The notes under the pieces are model-generated. The model had not been told where the DNA came from. It did no database searches and was given only the letters and a program-made list of their open reading frames with translations. This document shows, in pieces, positions 6,645 through 11,788 of a DNA stretch of 11,788 nt. The stretch is from NCBI GenBank assembly GCA_031553195.1, contig JAVBLV010000119.1, positions 1-11,788 of the forward strand. The letters run 5' to 3'. How positions within the stretch are numbered: the first letter of the stretch is position 1; every line of letters begins with the position of its first letter. The translations under genes were made by a program, and so were the position numbers. The stretch is from JAVBLV01 sp031553195. Lineage in GTDB: Bacteria > Bacteroidota > Bacteroidia > Bacteroidales > P3.

Positions 6645-7883
6645 ATGCAGGTAAATAATAGAAAACAAATGTTTCCTCATGTTTCAGACGAACAATGGAA
6701 CGATTGGAAATGGCAGGTTAAGAATAGAATTGAAACGCTTGACGAATTAAAAAAATATATTCCCTTAACCCCTGAAGAGGAGGAAGGAGTGCAAAAGTCA
6801 TTGGGAACGTTAAGAATGGCCATTACGCCATATTATCTAAGCCTTATCGATCTGAAAAATCCTCATTGTCCCATAAGGAAACAATCTGTTCCCACTGCTG
6901 CAGAATTGCGCCAATCAAAATTTGATTTGCTGGATCCATTGCATGAAGACGAAGATTCGCCTGTACCCGGACTTACGCACCGTTATCCCGATAGAGTTCT
7001 GTTTCTTATAACCGATATGTGTTCCATGTACTGTAGGCATTGTACTCGCCGACGTTTTGCAGGACAGAATGATTGCGAATCGCCTTCGGAAAGAATAAAC
7101 AGGGCTATTGAATACATTGCTAAAACGCCTCAAGTCCGCGACGTTCTTTTGTCGGGAGGAGACGCTCTGCTCGTTAGCGACAAGCAATTAGAATCTATCA
7201 TTCAACGTTTAAGGGAAATTCCCCATGTGGAAATTATCCGGATCGGCAGCCGCACGCCTGTGGTTTGTCCGCAAAGAATTACAGACGATTTGGTAAATAT
7301 GCTGAAGAAATATCATCCGGTATGGTTAAATACCCATTTCAATCATCCTAATGAAATTACGCCCGAAGCCGCCGAGGCATGCGCAAAATTGGCCAATGCA
7401 GGAGTTCCTCTGGGAAATCAGTCGGTATTATTAAGAGGCGTGAATGATTGCGTTTCGGTGATGAAAAACTTGGTTCATGATTTGGTTAAGATAAGAGTCC
7501 GTCCCTACTATATTTATCAATGCGACCTTTCTATGGGATTGGAGCATTTTAGAACCCCTGTTTCCAAAGGAATCGAAATTATAGAAAATTTGAGGGGACA
7601 CACTTCCGGTTATGCCGTTCCTACTTTTGTAGTGGATGCGCCCGGCGGAGGCGGAAAAATACCTGTTATGCCGAACTACCTTATCTCGCAAGCTCCGCAC
7701 AAAGCAATACTGCGCAACTTCGAAGGGGTAATTACAACTTATTCGGAACCGGAAGAATATACTAATTGCGATTGTCCGGAGTGTAAAAAATATCATACAG
7801 AAGGAGTCGCCGCTTTAATGAAAGGAGACAAATTGTCTCTTGAACCCAGCGACTTGGAAAGGAAAAAAAGGTCGAGACACTAA
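6645..7883 (+). CDS. kamA: L-lysine 2,3-aminomutase (radical SAM, PLP)
   Basis: A 412-residue radical-SAM enzyme converting L-lysine to L-beta-lysine (3,6-diaminohexanoate), the first step of lysine fermentation. The 4Fe-4S motif is C126-SMY-C130-RH-C133. The PLP lysine is Lys338 in PGGGGKIP, and the substrate-binding aspartates are Asp294 (YQCD) and Asp331 (VVDAP). The zinc cysteines are Cys269 and the C-terminal cluster Cys375, Cys377 and Cys380 (CDCPEC). These positions are each within one residue of the corresponding sites in the clostridial enzyme (416 residues), and the complete zinc set separates it from the shorter EpmB-type beta-lysylation enzymes. The start ATG at 6645 is 11 bp after the DUF3795 stop. 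It lies downstream of kdd and upstream of kamB, an order known from other Bacteroidetes kam clusters. Confidence 0.96.
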   Translation: MQVNNRKQMFPHVSDEQWNDWKWQVKNRIETLDELKKYIPLTPEEEEGVQKSLGTLRMAITPYYLSLIDLKNPHCPIRKQSVPTAAELRQSKFDLLDPLHEDEDSPVPGLTHRYPDRVLFLITDMCSMYCRHCTRRRFAGQNDCESPSERINRAIEYIAKTPQVRDVLLSGGDALLVSDKQLESIIQRLREIPHVEIIRIGSRTPVVCPQRITDDLVNMLKKYHPVWLNTHFNHPNEITPEAAEACAKLANAGVPLGNQSVLLRGVNDCVSVMKNLVHDLVKIRVRPYYIYQCDLSMGLEHFRTPVSKGIEIIENLRGHTSGYAVPTFVVDAPGGGGKIPVMPNYLISQAPHKAILRNFEGVITTYSEPEEYTNCDCPECKKYHTEGVAALMKGDKLSLEPSDLERKKRSRH

Positions 7884-7891
7884 TTTAATTT

Positions 7892-8004
7892 CGAAGCAAT
7901 CTTTTATAAATTGAAAATGGAGAATTGAAAGTTGAAAATGATTTTTTGAATAATAAACAATAAGCTATAAACATCAACTTTAAAATTTTTAAAAAATTGC
8001 TTCG
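7892..8004. repeat. Inverted repeat between kamA and kamB
   Basis: CGAAGCAAT at 7892-7900 recurs inverted as ATTGCTTCG at 7996-8004. The similarity continues inward, less perfectly (CTTTTATAAATT against TTTTTTAAAAATT). Inside the left half are short direct repeats TTGAAAATG (7911-7919 and 7932-7940) with TTGAAA at 7925-7930, a style common in Bacteroidales intergenic DNA. The unit is about 113 bp and has no coding capacity. It does not share sequence with the 165-bp fold-back element but has a similar palindromic plan. The rest of the 189-bp gap holds no clear promoter; TATTTTTA at 8055-8062 is one base off the -7 consensus. Confidence 0.4.
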
Positions 8005-8072
8005 CTATTCTTCTTTTGTAGCGCGCTTATTTCAGCCCTTTTTGAATCGTCTCTTATTTTTAAGTTTTTATC

Positions 8073-9086
8073 ATGCCGTTCATTCAGGAAATATTAAAAT
8101 GCAATAGTGTTTCAATTGTAGGATTGGAAAAAAACACGGGAAAAACGGAATGCCTTAATTACGTTATCCGGCGGTTGAAACAAGAAAATATTTCTGTAGC
8201 GGTAACCTCTATCGGCCTGGACGGAGAGGATAAAGACCAACTATATCAAACAAAAAAACCGGAAATAGAAGTATTTGAAGACATGATTTTCATTACTTCC
8301 GAAAAACACTACAGGGAAAAAAAAGTAATTTCCGAAATTTTATCTATCAGTTCGCAACAAACTTCTTTGGGACGGTTAATCACCGCCAGGGCAAAAAATC
8401 AGGGGAAAACACTTTTATCTGGTCCAAGCAATACAACCTGGTTGCAATCTCTTATCGATAAAATGCAAATGCTGTCCGTCCGGATTACCCTTGTCGACGG
8501 GGCGTTGTCTCGCTTAAGTCTGGCTTCCCCAACCATTACCGATGGTATGATATTGAATACAGGCGCAGCACTTTCGGCAAACATTCCACAATTGGTAAAA
8601 CGGACAAGTTTTGTATATAAATTGGCTCAATTAGAAGAAGTGGATTTTCTTTTAAAACAACCATTATCAAAAATTGAGAGGGGAATCTGGGCAATTGATA
8701 AAGACGGAAATATCCATGATTTAAATATTCCATCGGTTTTTGGAATTAACAATCGCAGTAAAGATCTATTTAGTTTTGGAACGACCTTGTTTATTTCCGG
8801 CGCAATCAGCGATTATTTCCTTAATTATCTGCGTCTGCAAAAACAAATAAAAGATATTTTGTTAATAATAAAAGACTTTACAAAAGCCTTTGTCTCGGAA
8901 GAAATTTATCAATCTTTCGTTAAAAAAGGCGGGCAATTGAAAGTATTACAACGCGCCAATTTAATTGCGCTTTGCGTAAATCCGGTTTCCCCTAATGGAA
9001 TCCGCCTCAATTCAGCCGAATTGCGTTCCATCATGCAACAGACATTACAAGTCCCTGTGTATGATATAAGACAAATTCCCCATTAA
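8073..9086 (+). CDS. kamB: Probable KamB, lysine 5,6-aminomutase reactivase subunit
   Basis: A 337-residue soluble protein with a P-loop-like N-terminus: strand SVSIVG (12-17), then G17-LEKNT-G23-K24-T25, followed by a helix and a SVAVTSIGLDGED segment (41-53) as in MobB-like NTPases. The loop has five residues between the glycines instead of four, so it is not a standard Walker A. ITLVDGA (138-144, Asp142) is a candidate Walker B. The C-terminal half is not recognised. Identity rests mainly on position: in other Bacteroidetes kam clusters a protein of this kind follows kamA and precedes the MutS-like KamC and the B12-dependent lysine 5,6-aminomutase KamD/KamE. KamB and KamC are thought to reactivate that enzyme. 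Here kamC, kamD and kamE do not follow. The ATG at 8073 is just ahead of the first conserved strand. If the assignment is wrong, it is a P-loop protein of unknown role. Confidence 0.62.
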   Translation: MPFIQEILKCNSVSIVGLEKNTGKTECLNYVIRRLKQENISVAVTSIGLDGEDKDQLYQTKKPEIEVFEDMIFITSEKHYREKKVISEILSISSQQTSLGRLITARAKNQGKTLLSGPSNTTWLQSLIDKMQMLSVRITLVDGALSRLSLASPTITDGMILNTGAALSANIPQLVKRTSFVYKLAQLEEVDFLLKQPLSKIERGIWAIDKDGNIHDLNIPSVFGINNRSKDLFSFGTTLFISGAISDYFLNYLRLQKQIKDILLIIKDFTKAFVSEEIYQSFVKKGGQLKVLQRANLIALCVNPVSPNGIRLNSAELRSIMQQTLQVPVYDIRQIPH

Positions 9087-9147
9087 AATAATAAATTTAA
9101 AATCACTCATTTAAATAGATTCCTCGCGTTTTCTTTACGTTCTTTAC

Positions 9148-9203
9148 TTGATACATTCTTTTAATTCGTTATCTTTGCCGACATTCTAATAGTTTTATTT
9201 TTG
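9148..9203 (+). promoter_or_regulatory. Overlapping tandem Bacteroidetes-type promoters
   Basis: TTG (9148-9150), 19 bp, TATCTTTG (9170-9177) forms a well-spaced first promoter. The TTTG at 9174-9177 then serves as the -33 box of a second one: 18 bp, TATTTTTG (9196-9203). Both -7 boxes match TAnnTTTG exactly. The second would start transcription close to the ATG at 9211. If these promoters instead serve the flippase gene at 9502, the leader would be about 300 nt. Confidence 0.6.
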
Positions 9204-9210
9204 TAGCCCA

Positions 9211-9270
9211 ATGCAAGATTTCTTCTCAAAAATTCTGATTATTAGATACTTTATATTAAATTATCTCTAA
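9211..9270 (+). pseudogene. 19-codon ORF behind the tandem promoter, possible gene stump
   Basis: ATG at 9211, only 7 bp after the second -7 box, opens 19 codons (MQDFFSKILIIRYFILNYL) and a TAA. The spacing of promoter and ATG is like that of the phosphopantetheinyl transferase gene and looks like a true gene start. The product is too short and hydrophobic to recognise. It may be the surviving 5' end of a gene lost when this region was rearranged, a short leader peptide for the flippase gene, or chance. Confidence 0.3.
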
Positions 9271-9283
9271 AGTTCTATATTAC

Positions 9284-9481
9284 TAACGGTTTATGTTATC
9301 GTTAAAATGCTTATCATTATAGTTGTTTTAGTTTAAAGCGCTGAATGAGAATTTTCAAGATTCCATTAGCAATATTTATAAAAGTAAATAAAATTCAAGT
9401 AGATATACTGTTAACATAAATACCAATAAGCTGTAAATCGGGAGATTATATTTTCTCTTGAGAAGAATAAAATAACCGTTA
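9284..9481. repeat. Weak 198-bp inverted repeat upstream of the flippase gene
   Basis: TAACGGTT at 9284-9291 pairs with AACCGTTA at 9474-9481, with weaker inward similarity. The left arm TAACGGTTTA matches ten bases of the terminal repeat of the fold-back element (GTAACGGTTTAAA). It may be a decayed relative of that element or a chance match in AT-rich DNA. Confidence 0.25.
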
Positions 9482-9501
9482 ACGATTTTATCGGAAAAAA
9501 T

Positions 9502-10992
9502 ATGGGAATCATTATCCGCCAAAGCATAAAGGGAACCATTGTTAATTATGTTGGAGCCTTTATTGGCTTTCTTACAACGCTTTTTGTTGTTACCAAATAT
9601 TTAAGTCAAGAAGATTATGGATTAATCCGGGTGATTACAGAGGCAGGGTTGTTGCTATGTGCTATTGGACAATTTGGAACCTCTTTTTCTGCAATAAAAT
9701 ACTTCCCTTATTTCAAAACAGATGATAAAAAACATAATGGATTCTTTTTTTATCTAATATTACTCCCTTTAATAGGATTTTTTATCATATCTTCTTTAGC
9801 TCTTATTTTTCGCCATCCCATACAAAATTATTACTCAGAAAATGCTCAAGAATTTGTCCACTATTTCTATTGGATATTTCCTTTGGCTTTTTTCATGATT
9901 TATCAAGCAGTTTTTGAAACCTATTCTAACATTCTTTTGCGAATTGTTGTCCCCAAATTTGTTCGTGAAGTATTAATAAGAATTCTAACAGTTATTGCCT
10001 ATTTTCTCTATGCTTTTAATATTATCAATTTAGATTGGTTAGTTATATCCTATGTTGCTATTTTTGCCATAGCTGCACTAATAAATTTATTGTATGTAGC
10101 GCATATTGGAAATATTTCATTTGGTTCAAAAACAACTATTCGTAAACCTGTCAAAAAGAATATTTTGTATTTTACCCTCTACATGATTCTTGCCAGCATA
10201 GGTGGGAATATTGTTTTGAAGATTGATGTGTTCATGGTTAGTGGTATGATAGGCTTGTCTGCAACAGGGATCTATACAGTTGCGTACTTTATGGCCGCCA
10301 TTGTTGAAATGCCTGCACGGTCTCTATTCGGTGTTTCCACTCCTATTGCAGCTGAATATTTCAAGAAAAAAGAAATTGGGAAAATCAATGATCTGTACAA
10401 AAAAATTACTTTAAATCAATTTATTATTGGCTGTTTTATATTTCTCCTCATTTGGATTAATATAGACAATATTTTTACCATTATTCCAAATGGAGATGAT
10501 TATATTGCTGGAAAATGGGTCGTATTTTTCATAGGTTTATCTAAACTAATTGATAGTACTTGTGGATTTGGAAATTCTATTTTATCTATTTCAAAATATT
10601 ATTACTATACATTGTTTTTTACATTCTTTTTAGCAGGGCTTACTATTTTGGGGAATCAATTACTAATCCCCCACTTTGGTATTTCCGGCGCAGCCATAGC
10701 AACAATGGTAGCTTTAATTATCTACAATATAAGTATAATATTTCTCATTAAAAAGAAAATGGGAATACACCCTTTTTCAATAAGGATATTAAAAATAGCA
10801 ATAATTTCATTTTTTGTATTTCTAATAAACTACTTTTGGTTTTACTTAGGAAATCCTTTTTTAGACGGAATCGTTAAAAGTATTCTATTGGGTGGTGCAT
10901 TTTTTGCAGTTGTATATTTATTGAAAATTTCACCAGAAATAAACCAAACCGTTCAATCATTCTTTAAACTGTCACGTCCTAAAAAAAGTTGA
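9502..10992 (+). CDS. Polysaccharide (O-antigen/lipid-linked oligosaccharide) flippase, Wzx-like
   Basis: A 496-residue polytopic membrane protein of the MOP superfamily (polysaccharide transport family). It has an N-terminal block typical of these flippases (QSIKGTIVNYVGAFIGFLTT at 7-26, then YLSQEDYGLIRVI), about 14 hydrophobic segments over its length, and the 'GISGAAIATMVALIIYNI' block in the C-terminal half that marks the polysaccharide-synthesis C-terminal domain. Such proteins move undecaprenyl-linked sugar units across the inner membrane for O-antigen, capsule or other glycans; the substrate cannot be told from the sequence. No glycosyltransferase neighbours are in the window. It is visibly more AT-rich than the kam genes. 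It begins behind a 415-bp gap and ends 82 bp before a transposase remnant on the opposite strand, so it may be transferred or displaced DNA. Confidence 0.9.
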   Translation: MGIIIRQSIKGTIVNYVGAFIGFLTTLFVVTKYLSQEDYGLIRVITEAGLLLCAIGQFGTSFSAIKYFPYFKTDDKKHNGFFFYLILLPLIGFFIISSLALIFRHPIQNYYSENAQEFVHYFYWIFPLAFFMIYQAVFETYSNILLRIVVPKFVREVLIRILTVIAYFLYAFNIINLDWLVISYVAIFAIAALINLLYVAHIGNISFGSKTTIRKPVKKNILYFTLYMILASIGGNIVLKIDVFMVSGMIGLSATGIYTVAYFMAAIVEMPARSLFGVSTPIAAEYFKKKEIGKINDLYKKITLNQFIIGCFIFLLIWINIDNIFTIIPNGDDYIAGKWVVFFIGLSKLIDSTCGFGNSILSISKYYYYTLFFTFFLAGLTILGNQLLIPHFGISGAAIATMVALIIYNISIIFLIKKKMGIHPFSIRILKIAIISFFVFLINYFWFYLGNPFLDGIVKSILLGGAFFAVVYLLKISPEINQTVQSFFKLSRPKKS

Positions 10993-11074
10993 CAGATCAA
11001 TCCTGTCCTAAATAAATTTTAGCAATCACATTTTAGGCGTAAATACAAGCTTAAACACAATTTTATTAGGTATT

Positions 11075-11650
11075 CTAAAAAAGAACCCCCTGTATGTATT
11101 TTGAAACAACTTCGGGTGGTTCCTCAAATGGCTTGTCCAACCAATGCTGTAAGTCAATCTCGACAAAGAGGTTCAACCTGATAAAAGCTATCAGGTTGGA
11201 CAAGCGCCAGCCGTATTTGGCCATTGCTTTAAGCGCTTTTAAAATCAAGATAGTAATCAGGGCCGTCCAAATCTGTATCATCACTGCATTTTCGGAAGTA
11301 CCAATGAAAGATTTGATATGTAAAAGCTGTTTTATTTCGCGGAAAAAAATTTCAATCTGCCAACGAGACTTGTAGAGTTCGCTGATTGTATTGGCCGTCC
11401 ATTTCATGTTATTGGTGACAAGATACACGACAAACTGTTTCTCTTCATTCCATATAGCTATCCGTCGTAACGGCTTGGGATATTTGCCATTCTTCAACTC
11501 TATGATTTCATCCTTGAGGATGTGATGATGGCGGTTATCGGGCAACTCAAGCTCTTTTATTACAGTGTATTGTATATTGTCCTTATGCCGAATCACAAAA
11601 AACACCTCGTTGCTGTCCCAAATATTGAGCAGGTTAAAATCATTATAAAA
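11075..11650 (-). pseudogene. IS4-family transposase remnant, N-terminal half lost
   Basis: An open frame of 191 codons from 11650 to the TAG at 11075, carrying the C-terminal half of an IS4-type DDE transposase. It begins FYNDFNLLNIWDSNEVFFVI, which fits the region after the second catalytic Asp, and contains the IS4 signature Y-x2-R-x3-E-x6-K in YKSRWQIEIFFREIK, including the third catalytic residue Glu. Family members run to about 380-400 residues; the part with the first two catalytic Asp residues is missing. The GTG at 11605 is not a true start, because homology-like sequence continues upstream of it. The frame stops being transposase at 11650/11651, where another element begins. The 82 bp between its stop and the flippase stop probably hold the element's 3' end, including GGACAGGATTG on the minus strand. 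Confidence 0.8.
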
Positions 11651-11788
11651 GGGTGCATTTCAAAATGTCGCATTAAGCAGCCAATTTACTTTTAGAGTTA
11701 ACAATATCTATTACTTTACACCACTGTTGGTTCATATAAAGTGTTCTAAGTTTGAGCATATTTTTGGCTCCGTGTATCGACCAATGCT
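11651..11788 (-). mobile_element. Second insertion element, right part, inserted into the IS4-type gene
   Basis: From 11651 the DNA no longer fits the IS4-type transposase. It begins GGGTGCATTTCAAAATGTCGC, which resembles an IS terminus, and 22 bp further in lies the stop codon of a transposase-like ORF running off the window. The position of the edge is inferred from the point where the IS4-type frame breaks; the other end and any target duplication are outside the window. Confidence 0.5.
11673..11788 (-). CDS. C-terminal end of a transposase-like protein, cut by the window edge
   Basis: The minus strand is open from the window edge (first full codon at 11786) to a TAA at 11673-11675, giving 37 residues. 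They start HWSIHGAKNMLKLRTLYMN and continue with QQW. The pattern W-S-x-x-G-A-x-x-x-L-x-L-R-x-x-x-x-x-x-x-W is like the last helices of ISKra4/ISLre2-type transposases, which end shortly after this tryptophan. The family is a suggestion only. It lies inside the element that interrupts the IS4-type gene and has the same strand. Confidence 0.5.
   Translation of the reverse strand, partial: HWSIHGAKNMLKLRTLYMNQQWCKVIDIVNSKSKLAA

Larger units (their letters stand above)
9087..9501. other. AT-rich 415-bp gap at the break in the kam locus
   Basis: No gene of normal size on either strand. The stretch holds a tandem promoter (9148-9203), a 19-codon ORF right behind it, an inverted repeat (9284-9481), a small palindrome TTCTCTTGAGAA, and otherwise AT-rich DNA with stops in all frames. 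I see no readable remains of kamC, kamD or kamE. A composition shift towards AT begins here and continues through the flippase gene. Confidence 0.6.

Noticed and set aside
6915..7187. Minus-strand ORF of 90 codons inside kamA
   Set aside because: It overlaps the strongly conserved radical-SAM core of kamA, has no recognisable motif and no promoter; it is an antisense shadow.
7431..7796. Minus-strand ORF of 121 codons inside kamA
   Set aside because: It covers the substrate, PLP and zinc-binding part of kamA; its composition is that of a shadow frame and nothing supports expression.
7979..8015. A third copy of the 166-bp fold-back element
   Set aside because: The AT-rich run and GCTATTCTT resemble parts of the element, but terminal repeats and the order of the inner blocks do not match.
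10969..10995. Inverted repeat CTGTCA...TGACAG over the flippase stop as a terminator
   Set aside because: The stem is only 6 bp with a 15-base loop and no run of T follows, so it does not qualify as an intrinsic terminator.
11075..11605. A complete 176-residue protein starting at GTG 11605
   Set aside because: The transposase-like frame continues upstream to 11650 and only the C-terminal catalytic part is present, so this is a truncated gene and not a small protein.

Overview
This window looks like part of a Bacteroidales chromosome, probably an amino-acid-fermenting relative of Porphyromonas or Dysgonomonas. The reasons are a set of Bacteroidetes-type genes (the 448-residue Pgi, GlmM, RsmG, a DedA/YqaA-type protein), no Shine-Dalgarno sequences, several promoters of the Bacteroidetes TTTG-N(about 19)-TAnnTTTG type, and part of the lysine-fermentation (kam) pathway. 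The genus cannot be fixed from the sequence alone.

Left part (1-4991): the first codons of a minus-strand gene run off the left edge and diverge from a small DedA/YqaA-type membrane protein. The minus-strand group rsmG-pgi-glmM follows, covering 16S rRNA methylation, glucose-6-phosphate isomerisation and amino-sugar phosphate isomerisation for the cell wall. Divergent from rsmG is a 4'-phosphopantetheinyl transferase whose promoter almost touches its start codon, so its mRNA may be leaderless.

Middle part (5077-9086): a plus-strand lysine-fermentation segment holds kdd (3,5-diaminohexanoate dehydrogenase), a cysteine-rich DUF3795 protein, kamA (lysine 2,3-aminomutase) and a P-loop protein that I take to be KamB, the partner protein of lysine 5,6-aminomutase. 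The genes expected next (kamC, kamD, kamE) and the later steps (kce, kal) are absent. Instead there is a 415-bp gene-poor gap holding a tandem promoter in front of a 19-codon ORF, which looks like the stump of a lost gene. A Wzx-like flippase and two nested transposase remnants follow.

The most unusual structure is a 165-167 bp full-length imperfect palindrome present twice (2103-2267 and 6136-6302). It is flanked by TTA on both sides and resembles a miniature inverted-repeat transposable element. Each copy sits exactly on the 3' end of a gene (pgi, kdd) and supplies that gene's stop codon. Two weaker inverted repeats lie in the other gaps of the lysine region (7892-8004 and 9284-9481), so every large gap of this locus carries fold-back DNA. 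I found no rRNA, tRNA or CRISPR array. The window does not show a clearly new defence or metabolic system; the candidates for novelty are the stop-codon-associated fold-back element, the rearranged kam locus and the DUF3795 gene inside it.
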